Source of the DNA: Bryobacterales bacterium
GTDB taxonomy: Bacteria > Acidobacteriota > Terriglobia > Bryobacterales > Bryobacteraceae
Reading direction: 5' to 3'
Assembly: GCA_003132905.1 (NCBI GenBank)
Contig: PKZC01000321.1
Span: 1 to 9,269, forward strand
Length of the DNA: 9,269 nt
Positions 1 to 6,198 of this stretch are shown piece by piece. Made by a program: the position numbers and the translations under genes. The notes beneath the pieces are model-generated. The model was not told the origin of the DNA. It made no database searches and saw only the letters and a list, made by a program, of their open reading frames with translations. How positions within the stretch are numbered: the first letter of the stretch is position 1; each line of letters begins with the position of its first letter.

Positions 1-1342
1 GAATGGTGGCGTGCAGGTCGTGCACGTGAACTGGCTTCTCAACAGCCTTGTATCCGAAGTCGTCAGTGGCGCCGTATGTCATGCCGCCCTTGATTCCGCC
101 GCCGGCGAGCCACAACGAAAATCCGTAGTGGTTATGATCGCGGCCATTCACTACGCCGCCACCCACGGTTTCGTTGGCGGTTTGGATCGCGGGCGTACGG
201 CCGAATTCAGTTCCGCCGATAACGAGGGTGTCCTCGAGCATTCCGCGCTGCTTCAGATCCTTGATCACGGCCGCGAACGGTTGATCGGAATCCTTCGCCA
301 GTTTGCGGTACGACAGGATGTCCGTATGGGCATCCCATGGATCGCCTTTACTGTAGTAGCTCTGCACGATACGCACGCCTTTTTCGGCAAGACGAACCGC
401 CATTAGCGCGCCGAGAGCCGTGCTGCCCGGCCCATACATATCCAAAACGGCCTTGCTTTCCTTGCTGACGTCGAACACTTCAGGCGCTTCGGTCTGCATG
501 GCGAACGCAGTTTCCATGGTCTTGATAGAGGCTTCTAGTTGCGAATCCTGCTCGCCCGCTTTAGCCAGATTCATTTCGTTCAATTTATGGAGATACGCCA
601 GATCGCGGCGCTGGACGGCGGCATCGATGTCCGAATTGGTGACATTGGGAATCACCTTGGCGGCCTCGAATGGCTCGCCTGCGATCCACTCGTTTTTGAC
701 GTACGTGCCCTGATACATCGCGGGCAGAAACGCCGAGCTCCACAGAGGACTTCCGATGGTGATGGGCTGCGAGGGGCAAAGAACCACATAGCCGGGGAGA
801 TTTGCGTTCTCGCTGCCCAGGCCATAAGTGATCCAAGAGCCCATGGAAGGACGCCCGATGATATTTGCGCCCGTGTTCATCAATGTGATCGAGGGCTCGT
901 GATTCGGGATGTCCGCATACATGGAACGGATCACGCACAGGTGCTCAGAAACCGCGCCCACGTTGGGCCACAGCTCGCTCACTTCGGTGTCCGCTTTTCC
1001 GTAACGCTGAAACTTAAACGGAGACTTCATCAGATTGCCGGTTTTGCGCTGCGTTAGAATGGCACCGCCGGGCAGCGGTTGCCCGTCGTATTTGGTAAGC
1101 ATCGGTTTCGGATCGAAGGTGTCGACATGCGACATGCCTCCATTCGAAAAGAGAAAAATCACACGCTTGGCGCGAGGCTTGAAATCCAGTTGTTTCAAGG
1201 CTCCCGAGGCGCTGCTGCTAGGCGTGGCGGCCTGCACCGAGTTGCTAATCATGTTGGCAAAGGCGACCAGACCGAAGCCCCCGCCCACTTTGGCGAGAGC
1301 TTCCCGGCGCGTAAAAGGACGTGGGTTGTGATTGCAAGGCAT
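1..1342 (-). CDS. DUF1501 family exported protein (partial, C-terminus beyond window)
   Basis: Reading from an ATG at 1342 gives an open frame of 447 codons that is still open at the left edge. The N-terminus has a twin-arginine signal (R12-R13 in F-T-R-R-E-A-L, followed by a Gly-rich hydrophobic stretch), so Tat export to the periplasm is expected. Family signatures visible include F-S-N-G-G-M-S-H-V-D-T-F-D-P-K near residue 55, E379-F-G-R-T-P384, G-R-D402-H-N-H followed by a G-G-G-I-K-G-G loop, and V-H-D-L-H-A-T close to the end. In this family (Pfam DUF1501, alkaline-phosphatase/sulfatase-like superfamily) the last motif lies about 35-40 residues from the C-terminus, so most of the protein is present. 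The start is supported by AGGAGA 8 nt upstream, which overlaps the stop codon of the preceding gene. The two genes form an operon with 12 nt between stop and start. The substrate is unknown; the family assignment is firm. Confidence 0.93.
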   Translation of the reverse strand, partial: MPCNHNPRPFTRREALAKVGGGFGLVAFANMISNSVQAATPSSSASGALKQLDFKPRAKRVIFLFSNGGMSHVDTFDPKPMLTKYDGQPLPGGAILTQRKTGNLMKSPFKFQRYGKADTEVSELWPNVGAVSEHLCVIRSMYADIPNHEPSITLMNTGANIIGRPSMGSWITYGLGSENANLPGYVVLCPSQPITIGSPLWSSAFLPAMYQGTYVKNEWIAGEPFEAAKVIPNVTNSDIDAAVQRRDLAYLHKLNEMNLAKAGEQDSQLEASIKTMETAFAMQTEAPEVFDVSKESKAVLDMYGPGSTALGALMAVRLAEKGVRIVQSYYSKGDPWDAHTDILSYRKLAKDSDQPFAAVIKDLKQRGMLEDTLVIGGTEFGRTPAIQTANETVGGGVVNGRDHNHYGFSLWLAGGGIKGGMTYGATDDFGYKAVEKPVHVHDLHATI

Positions 1343-1354
1343 TGATCTGATCTC

Positions 1355-4261
1355 CTAATTCAAGAACAAAAATTCGCTCGAGCTGAGCAGGGCCCAACAC
1401 ATGGCTTCCAGCGCAGTTTCCACCGTTTTGGCTTTCGCCGCTACTGTGGGAGCGGTCGCGGCATCCATGCTAGATCCGCCACCCGCGGGCTTCGCGTTGA
1501 AGGCCACGGCCTGATAATTCGCCTCGGCCTTGACCGGTTCGATTGGCTGCTTCAGTAGCGCTACCGATGCCGTCAACTCATCGGGTGTTGGGTCGCGCTG
1601 GTAAACGATTTCAAAAGCTTTTTGCACCTGAGCTTCTTCGGACCCAGCTGCTTTCACGCGTTCGGCGAGCGCCGTAGCCTGCTTATGCACGAACTCGTTA
1701 TTGAGGAAGTAAAGCCGTTGCAGCGGGGTGTTGGTGGTGTAGCGCTTTTCCGCGGAAAGCGTCGGAATGGGGTAATCGAACAGCGTTTGGAATTCATTCG
1801 GGAAGACGCGGCTCACCGCGCCGTACATCCCGCGCCGCACCATCTTGGCGTCCATCTCTTCGCTGGGCCCGCCGATTTTGGTGGTGTCCAGCTTGCCGGA
1901 TGCGGTGAGCAGGTTATCCCAAATTCCTTCGGCTTCCAAACGGCGCCGGTTGGCGCGCCAGTAGAATCGATTGGCCGCGTCCTTGGCCAAATTAGTCTCG
2001 ACGGGCGATGAGCTGAGCTGGAAAGTGCGCGACATCACGATCTCTTTGATCAGCTTCTTCCAGGACATCCCGTTGTCGACGAATTTCGAAGTGAGGTAAT
2101 CGAGCAGCTCCGGATCGCTGGGCCGTTCGCCGGCGAATCCGAAGTTGTTGGGCGTTTCAACGATACCGGTGCCCATGTTCCAGCGCCAGATGCGATTGAC
2201 GATCACGCGCATGGCGATAGGTTGCTTCACGATGTCTTCGGCGAGTTCCAAGCGGCCGCTACCTTGCTTGAAGGGTTTTGGGTCGCCATCCGACAGAATC
2301 GCTAGAAACGCACGAGGCGCGTCGTCGCCAAACGCATAGGGACTGCCTCGTTCAAAGATTTTCAGGTCGGTTGGCTCCTTGAGGTCCGCCAGGCCCGCCG
2401 CGATCGGATACGGCTGCGGCATAGCCTTCTTGAAAGCCTCATTTTCCGCCTTCACCTTGTCGATGTGCGATGAAAAATCGGGACTGAGGCGGCGTTGTAG
2501 CGCCCAGTCGGTGAACTTGAAGAGTCCGGGCCGCTTTTCCTCTTCGGCGTTATCGTTGATGGGCGATTCCGACAGGTCTTTGTCGAACATGTCGGTCCAC
2601 AAATAGCTGGCTTCACGGTCCATGGCCTTTAAGTCAATCTGGTGCTGAATCAGCTTGCGTTTGATCCCGTTAGGCAGCGGATCGAATTTTTCATCGGGGT
2701 CCTTCAACTTTGCCAGCAGTTCTTCGTTCTCGGCCTTGAGCTTGGCGTGTTCCTTATCCACTTCCTCGGCTTTCTGATGGAAGTTGTGGGCCAGGGTCTG
2801 GGCTTGATCCAGATCGCCACCGGAAGCAACCATCTTTTGCCACGGAGTCAGGAAACTATAGTTGGTGGGCTTCTTCTGAAGGAACTTGACCCACCGATCC
2901 AGCATCTCGGGATCCAATTTGTATTTTTCGGAAATGTTCGCAACAGTTGCGTGCTTCTCAGATCCCACGCGCCAGGCCGCCACCATGTAATCTTCGGTCT
3001 CAGAGAACAGTACCTGTGTCTGCAGAACGGAGGCCTGATCCTGGAATTCCTTCAGCGCCTTTTCTTTTTCATCCAGCACTTTCTTCTGCTTGTCGTACTC
3101 ATCGACGACGTCCTTGCCAACCAGCGGATAAGCATGATAGTTGGTGCTGGCGAAGACACCGGCGAGCCGATAATAGTCCTTCTGCGGGATGGGATCGTAC
3201 TTGTGATCGTGACAGCGGGCGCATCCAACCGTCAGGCCAAGCAAAGTCTTCGAAGTAGCGTCCACCTTATCGTTCCACTCGTCGGCGCGCTCGATGGCCG
3301 GCGGGCTGTCATTCATCGCCCAGATGCCGAGACCATTCAATCCCAGGCCCGGAATCATTTTGTCCCGCACCTTTTCATCCATCAAATCGCCCGCCAGCTG
3401 CGCCTTCACAAACGTGTCATAAGGCATGTCGCTGTTGAGTGCATTGATGGCCCAATCGCGATAGGTGTACGCGAATTTATAGCGCTCCTTGTGCATGTCC
3501 TTTTGCGCGATGCGGTAATCGTCCTCGGCATAGCGGGTGACATCCAGCCAATGGCGCGCCCATAGTTCGCCGAAATGCGGCGATGCCAGAAGGCGATCCA
3601 CCACCTTTTCGTATGCGGCGGGGGACTTGTCGGCCTCAAACGTCTTCACCTCTTCGTACGTGGGCGGCAGCCCAGTGAGGATATATGTGACGCGGCGCAA
3701 TAGAGCTCGCCGGTCGGCGGTAGGGGCCGGCTTCAGTCCCTCCTGATCGAGTTTGGCGAGAACGAAGCGATCGATACTGCTGCCAGACCAAGCGGGGTCC
3801 TTCACCTTTGGCGGCTCGGGCTTGGCCAGTGGCTGAAACGACCAGAACTTGCGTTGATCGGGCCGGATTACATAGCCCGCGCCCTGCGATGACTTTGGGG
3901 CCTCAGGCCAGACCGCGCCGTCCTTCACCCAAGACGTAAGATCGCTGATCTGCGCCTCGGTGAGGTGGCCATTCTTCGGCATTTTGATCTCGGTGGTCTG
4001 GCGGATCGCCGTGATCAGCATGCTTTTTTCGGGAGTGCCCGGAATCACTGCCGGTCCCGATTTACCGCCCTTCAACAATCCATCGAGGGAGTCGAGACGC
4101 AACCCGCCCATTTGGGAGTTGGTGTGGCAGGCAAAACAATTCTGCGCCAGTACCGGACGAATGCGATTTTCGAAAAAGTCTTTTTGCTCCTGCGTAGCCG
4201 CGGGCGGCTCAGCCAGAAGCGCGAACGATAAGCAAAATAATCCAAGCAGAGAACGTTTCAT
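1355..4261 (-). CDS. PSCyt1-DUF1549-DUF1553 exported cytochrome-c-like protein
   Basis: A 968-residue protein when started at ATG 4261. A start at 4378 is possible but adds 39 charged, non-signal-like residues. ATG 4261 has AAGGAAG just upstream and opens directly into a Sec signal (M-K-R-S-L-L-G-L-F-C-L-S). Domains in order: planctomycete-type cytochrome c (PSCyt1) with haem motif C42-F-A-C-H46; DUF1549 (PSCyt2) at about residues 155-365, which ends in a second C-x-x-C-H (C347-A-R-C-H351, then D-H-K-Y-D-P-I-P-Q); a charged region with coiled-coil-like stretches near 375-420 and 510-560; and DUF1553 (PSD1) from about 666 to the end, which closes with the typical W-A-L-L-S-S-S-E-F-L-F motif. 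Both C-x-x-C-H motifs could bind c-type haem in the periplasm. The family accompanies DUF1501 proteins in Planctomycetes and some Acidobacteria. Its reaction is not established; roles in polysaccharide breakdown or electron transfer have been suggested for the family but nothing here decides. Confidence 0.93.
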   Translation of the reverse strand: MKRSLLGLFCLSFALLAEPPAATQEQKDFFENRIRPVLAQNCFACHTNSQMGGLRLDSLDGLLKGGKSGPAVIPGTPEKSMLITAIRQTTEIKMPKNGHLTEAQISDLTSWVKDGAVWPEAPKSSQGAGYVIRPDQRKFWSFQPLAKPEPPKVKDPAWSGSSIDRFVLAKLDQEGLKPAPTADRRALLRRVTYILTGLPPTYEEVKTFEADKSPAAYEKVVDRLLASPHFGELWARHWLDVTRYAEDDYRIAQKDMHKERYKFAYTYRDWAINALNSDMPYDTFVKAQLAGDLMDEKVRDKMIPGLGLNGLGIWAMNDSPPAIERADEWNDKVDATSKTLLGLTVGCARCHDHKYDPIPQKDYYRLAGVFASTNYHAYPLVGKDVVDEYDKQKKVLDEKEKALKEFQDQASVLQTQVLFSETEDYMVAAWRVGSEKHATVANISEKYKLDPEMLDRWVKFLQKKPTNYSFLTPWQKMVASGGDLDQAQTLAHNFHQKAEEVDKEHAKLKAENEELLAKLKDPDEKFDPLPNGIKRKLIQHQIDLKAMDREASYLWTDMFDKDLSESPINDNAEEEKRPGLFKFTDWALQRRLSPDFSSHIDKVKAENEAFKKAMPQPYPIAAGLADLKEPTDLKIFERGSPYAFGDDAPRAFLAILSDGDPKPFKQGSGRLELAEDIVKQPIAMRVIVNRIWRWNMGTGIVETPNNFGFAGERPSDPELLDYLTSKFVDNGMSWKKLIKEIVMSRTFQLSSSPVETNLAKDAANRFYWRANRRRLEAEGIWDNLLTASGKLDTTKIGGPSEEMDAKMVRRGMYGAVSRVFPNEFQTLFDYPIPTLSAEKRYTTNTPLQRLYFLNNEFVHKQATALAERVKAAGSEEAQVQKAFEIVYQRDPTPDELTASVALLKQPIEPVKAEANYQAVAFNAKPAGGGSSMDAATAPTVAAKAKTVETALEAMCWALLSSSEFLFLN

Positions 4262-4263
4262 TT

Positions 4264-4270
4264 CTTCCTT
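4264..4270 (-). promoter_or_regulatory. Ribosome binding site that fixes the start of the PSCyt1 gene
   Basis: On the minus strand AAGGAAG lies 2 nt before ATG 4261, which puts the AAGG core 5 nt from the start. It supports this start, where a signal peptide begins at once, over the in-frame ATG at 4378, which would bury the signal behind a 39-residue charged extension. Confidence 0.6.
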
Positions 4271-4417
4271 TTCTTTTTTCACGTCCTCTGCATCGAGGGT
4301 CGGAGCAACTGGGTTCCGATTGGGGTAATCAAATGGTCCTGTCACGCATCGCGGCACGTCAGCGCGAGCGATACGCAAGCAAACAGCCGTATTTAATTAA
4401 GCGGGAAGGATCACGAT

Positions 4418-4433
4418 GCGCTAGGCTTAGCGC
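4418..4433. repeat. 16-bp palindrome, possible operator
   Basis: Perfect 6-bp arms GCGCTA and TAGCGC are separated by GGCT. It lies 157 nt upstream of the PSCyt1 start and 133 nt downstream of the DUF1989 stop, next to the AT-rich block at 4391-4400. There is no following T-tract on either strand, so a DNA-binding site is more likely than a terminator. A chance occurrence is possible. Confidence 0.3.
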
Positions 4434-4565
4434 TTGAGCGACAACAAAGCCGCGAATGGAACTACGAGGAGGGAAATCCTCAGACTAGGAAGATTTGACT
4501 AACGGTAACATAATCCAGCCTCGCATGCAAGACTTCGTGTCACTCGCGATCGAGCGCCATATTGG

Positions 4566-5219
4566 TCAGCTGCTCCTCACATTCCAGATCAAAATTTCGA
4601 TCGGCGTGGGATTGTGTTCGTTGCATGAGTTATTGAGCTGCGGGCAGTTGCTAATCAGCACCAGCAGGTCCATCTCGGCGCGCAGCTCAACGTACTTTCC
4701 GGGCGCGGAGATTCCTTCTTCCAAGGAGAATCCTCCCTCCGGCGTTACCGTAACATTCCTGAAGAAGCTGATATTGCTGACGATGTCGCGCTTGCTCATC
4801 CCGTGGCCCCAATCCATCAACGCCTTGAGGAAGTTCTGGCGGCAAGCGTGCATGTGGCGCTTATCCAGGGCATAGCGCACCATGTTGCTCTCGGCGGCAC
4901 AGGCGCCACCTAGTGTGTCGTGCTGCCCGCAGGTATCGGCGACGATGGTGAGCAGGACGTGGTTTTCGACCGAAATCAGATGCGTGCCCGTGGTGGGATA
5001 GATGTTTCGCTGTGCGCGAATGGTGTCCTGTGCGCTGTAACCATCCCTGTAATCGTGAGCGTTGTAGAACAATGCGTCGGCGGTTTGATTCCCCTCCAGA
5101 TCGACAATCCGGAGAACATCTTCCTGGCGGATCTCACGAATCCAGGGCTCACCGGCCGGTAAAACGCATCGATAAGCGGCGTCGCCGGGATCCAGCATAC
5201 TCTCCGTTGTGTTTCTCAC
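4566..5219 (-). CDS. DUF1989 / urea-carboxylase-associated protein, shorter paralogue (carboxyguanidine deiminase-subunit family)
   Basis: A 217-residue cytosolic protein with no signal peptide. Conserved family features visible: D-L-E-G-N-Q-T-A-D near residue 40, D-T-C-G-Q-H-D-T-L-G-G-A-C near 95-107, R-D-I-V-S-N-I-S-F-F near 143, S-A-P-G-K-Y-V-E-L-R-A-E-M-D near 170-182, and a terminal N-P-T-P-I-E-I-L-I-W. This is one of two homologous proteins usually encoded beside biotin-dependent urea/guanidine carboxylases. Such pairs have been shown to form carboxyguanidine deiminase (CgdA/CgdB), which turns carboxyguanidine into allophanate. Here the activity is inferred from family only. The GTG start overlaps the TGA of the upstream paralogue (GTGA), which suggests translational coupling. 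An ATG seven codons in (5198) follows GGAGAG and may be the true start. No carboxylase or allophanate hydrolase gene is adjacent within the window. Confidence 0.9.
   Translation of the reverse strand: MRNTTESMLDPGDAAYRCVLPAGEPWIREIRQEDVLRIVDLEGNQTADALFYNAHDYRDGYSAQDTIRAQRNIYPTTGTHLISVENHVLLTIVADTCGQHDTLGGACAAESNMVRYALDKRHMHACRQNFLKALMDWGHGMSKRDIVSNISFFRNVTVTPEGGFSLEEGISAPGKYVELRAEMDLLVLISNCPQLNNSCNEHNPTPIEILIWNVRSS
5200..5205 (-). promoter_or_regulatory. Possible internal ribosome binding site of the shorter DUF1989 gene
   Basis: GGAGAG on the minus strand ends 1 nt before the internal ATG at 5198 (GGAG core 3 nt away), a somewhat short spacing. No good Shine-Dalgarno precedes the overlapping GTG at 5219. 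The choice is between a coupled GTG start and this ATG start, a difference of seven residues with no conserved motif. Confidence 0.35.
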
Positions 5220-5926
5220 AGGAAATATCGATCCGTCAACGTGAATCCTCGGACGTTTTCGGGGTGACCCAAACGGCAGGGGTCTTCAGCGCCAGGCGGC
5301 GTCGCCTTCCGAATCGAGATTCTCACACCCTTGGGATCGTATCTGGGATTGGGATCCAGAGGATGCTGGCAGGTATTCAGAATCGTAAGCACGTTCATTT
5401 CGGCGCGCAGTTCCACCGACGAGCGGGGCATGGAGTTTCCAGGATGGAACATCATGCAGCCCTCTTCACTCACCGTCACACGGCTGAAGAAATTCACGTT
5501 GGCAGTGAGGTCGCGCGGCCCCAGCCCCCACTTTGCAAGCTCAATCAGGAACCCATCTTTCGCATTTTTGAAACATTGATTGCGGGATTCCTGATAGCGG
5601 GTTTCGCCGTATTTCTCCCGCACCAGCGCGGCGTCGTTGCAGCCGCCGAGCGCATCATGCCAGCCAACCGAATCGTCAATGATGGAGCAAAGGATGCGCC
5701 CCATGTCCGAGTACAGAACCACACCTTTCTTTAAGTAAGCAAGATGTTGGGCCTTCAGCGTATCGGACATGTTGTATCGTTCCGCTGGGCATTCGAAATT
5801 GTAGAAAAGCGCGCCAACATTGGCGCCGCCTTGCATGTCCGTCATACGCAGAGAAGTGCCGCGCTTCAGAACATGCGACCATGTGGAGCCGGCTTCAATC
5901 GTCTCCTCCCACAGGACAGACCTCAT
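5216..5926 (-). CDS. DUF1989 / urea-carboxylase-associated protein, longer paralogue (carboxyguanidine deiminase-subunit family)
   Basis: A 236-residue cytosolic protein, paralogous to the gene after it. Matching motifs: D-M-Q-G-G-A-N-V-G-A-L-F-Y-N near residue 30, R-Y-N-M-S-D-T-L-K near 50, D-S-V-G-W-H-D-A-L-G-G near 88-98, R-D-L-T-A-N-V-N-F-F-S near 138, and V-E-L-R-A-E-M-N near 171. Unlike its partner it has the C-terminal extension typical of the longer member: N-P-R-Y-D-P-K-G-V-R-I, then C-R-L-G-H-P-E-N-V-R-G-F and T-D-R-Y-F. Having both types in tandem is the hallmark of the two-subunit arrangement. ATG 5926 is preceded by AGGTG with a 5-nt spacer. It is the first gene of a two-gene operon with a 272-nt leader of its own. 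Carboxyguanidine deiminase is the best-supported role for the family; a urea-linked or unrelated amidine substrate cannot be excluded. Confidence 0.9.
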   Translation of the reverse strand: MRSVLWEETIEAGSTWSHVLKRGTSLRMTDMQGGANVGALFYNFECPAERYNMSDTLKAQHLAYLKKGVVLYSDMGRILCSIIDDSVGWHDALGGCNDAALVREKYGETRYQESRNQCFKNAKDGFLIELAKWGLGPRDLTANVNFFSRVTVSEEGCMMFHPGNSMPRSSVELRAEMNVLTILNTCQHPLDPNPRYDPKGVRISIRKATPPGAEDPCRLGHPENVRGFTLTDRYFL

Positions 5927-5967
5927 GTATACACCTACATCCTTCCGGTAACTGATACGGATACGGG

Positions 5968-5989
5968 CGCTCCGAACAGATCCGGAGCG
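5968..5989 (-). promoter_or_regulatory. Leader hairpin upstream of the DUF1989 operon
   Basis: Perfect 7-bp arms CGCTCCG and CGGAGCG with an 8-nt loop, 42-63 nt before the ATG at 5926. In the transcript it would form a GC-rich stem. There is no T-tract after it, so it is not an intrinsic terminator. It could affect mRNA stability or be an operator. I searched the leader by eye for guanidine-I, -II and -III riboswitch cores and did not find them. Confidence 0.35.
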
Positions 5990-6089
5990 TAATGGCGTTC
6001 AGACGAATCGGGAGAACGAGGGAGGACCGCAGCAGACGTCCATGGCGGTGAGACGCAGGAAGACAGAGATCGCAATGTGCGCTCGTGTT

Positions 6090-6119
6090 TGACACGGCGC
6101 TAATGCGAGTGACACGGCG
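6090..6119. repeat. 10-bp direct repeat with 20-bp period, operator candidate for the DUF1989 operon
   Basis: TGACACGGCG occurs at 6090-6099 and again at 6110-6119, identical and exactly 20 bp apart, about two helical turns. The pair lies just downstream of an extended -10 candidate at 6122-6130 read on the minus strand. This is the geometry expected of a protein binding two sites on the same face of the DNA. The regulator is unknown and none is encoded in the window. Confidence 0.4.
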
Positions 6120-6121
6120 AT

Positions 6122-6130
6122 AGTATGCCA
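6122..6130 (-). promoter_or_regulatory. Possible extended -10 promoter of the DUF1989 operon
   Basis: On the minus strand TGG-CATACT gives a TGn element followed by a hexamer matching TATAAT at 4 of 6 positions. No good -35 is found at 16-18 bp. Transcription would begin near 6115, on top of the upstream copy of the direct repeat. The call is weak; read-through from the MBL gene is the alternative. Confidence 0.25.
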
Positions 6131-6138
6131 GAAATCAA

Positions 6139-6185
6139 GCCGTCGCGATACAAGAAAGTTTTTATGCACCTTATAACGCGACGGC
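6139..6185 (-). terminator. Inverted repeat just after the MBL gene, possible terminator or mRNA-end structure
   Basis: Perfect 9-bp arms GCCGTCGCG (6139-6147) and CGCGACGGC (6177-6185) are separated by a 29-nt AT-rich loop. On the minus strand they start 14 nt after the MBL stop codon. The stem is GC-rich, but no run of T follows and the loop is long, so it is not a standard intrinsic terminator. It could protect the 3' end of the transcript. Its place between two genes of the same strand suggests at least partial separation of the MBL and DUF1989 transcripts. Confidence 0.35.
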
Positions 6186-6198
6186 ACAGCTCGCCAGA

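Larger units (their letters stand above)
4262..4565. other. Intergenic region between the DUF1989 pair and the PSCyt1 operon
   Basis: No credible gene is seen in these 304 bases. The plus-strand frame that starts at 4495 runs into the antisense of the DUF1989 gene and has no family resemblance. The region should hold the end of the DUF1989 transcript and the promoter of the PSCyt1-DUF1501 operon. It contains a 16-bp palindrome at 4418-4433, an AT-rich block near 4391-4400 that could be part of a -10 region (no convincing -35 found), and a weak 5-bp hairpin at 4466-4481. No T-tract terminator was found. Confidence 0.6.

Noticed and set aside
1..1342. Several plus-strand frames antisense to the DUF1501 gene (11-406, 539-1057, 1079-1345)
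   Set aside because: The minus-strand reading gives one uninterrupted, motif-rich DUF1501 protein, so these are shadows.
2642..3565. 307-codon open frame on the plus strand, antisense to the PSCyt1 gene
   Set aside because: It lies wholly inside a firmly identified gene on the other strand, has no domain likeness or ribosome site, and reflects third-position GC bias.
4466..4481. Hairpin GAGGA-N6-TCCTC downstream of the DUF1989 operon as a terminator
   Set aside because: Only 5 bp of stem, no T-tract on either strand, and about 85 nt from the stop codon.
5012..5734. 240-codon plus-strand frame antisense to both DUF1989 genes
   Set aside because: It crosses two well-supported genes, is Arg/His-rich in the manner of shadow frames, and shows no known motif.
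5895..6187. Short minus-strand frames (62 and 66 codons) in the DUF1989 leader
   Set aside because: No Shine-Dalgarno sequences or recognisable domains; they overlap the promoter-like and repeat elements.
5927..6198. Guanidine riboswitch (ykkC, mini-ykkC or type III) before the DUF1989 operon
   Set aside because: Expected because of the gene family, but the conserved core segments and the ACGR-loop hairpin pair were not found by eye on the minus strand. A covariance-model scan would settle it.
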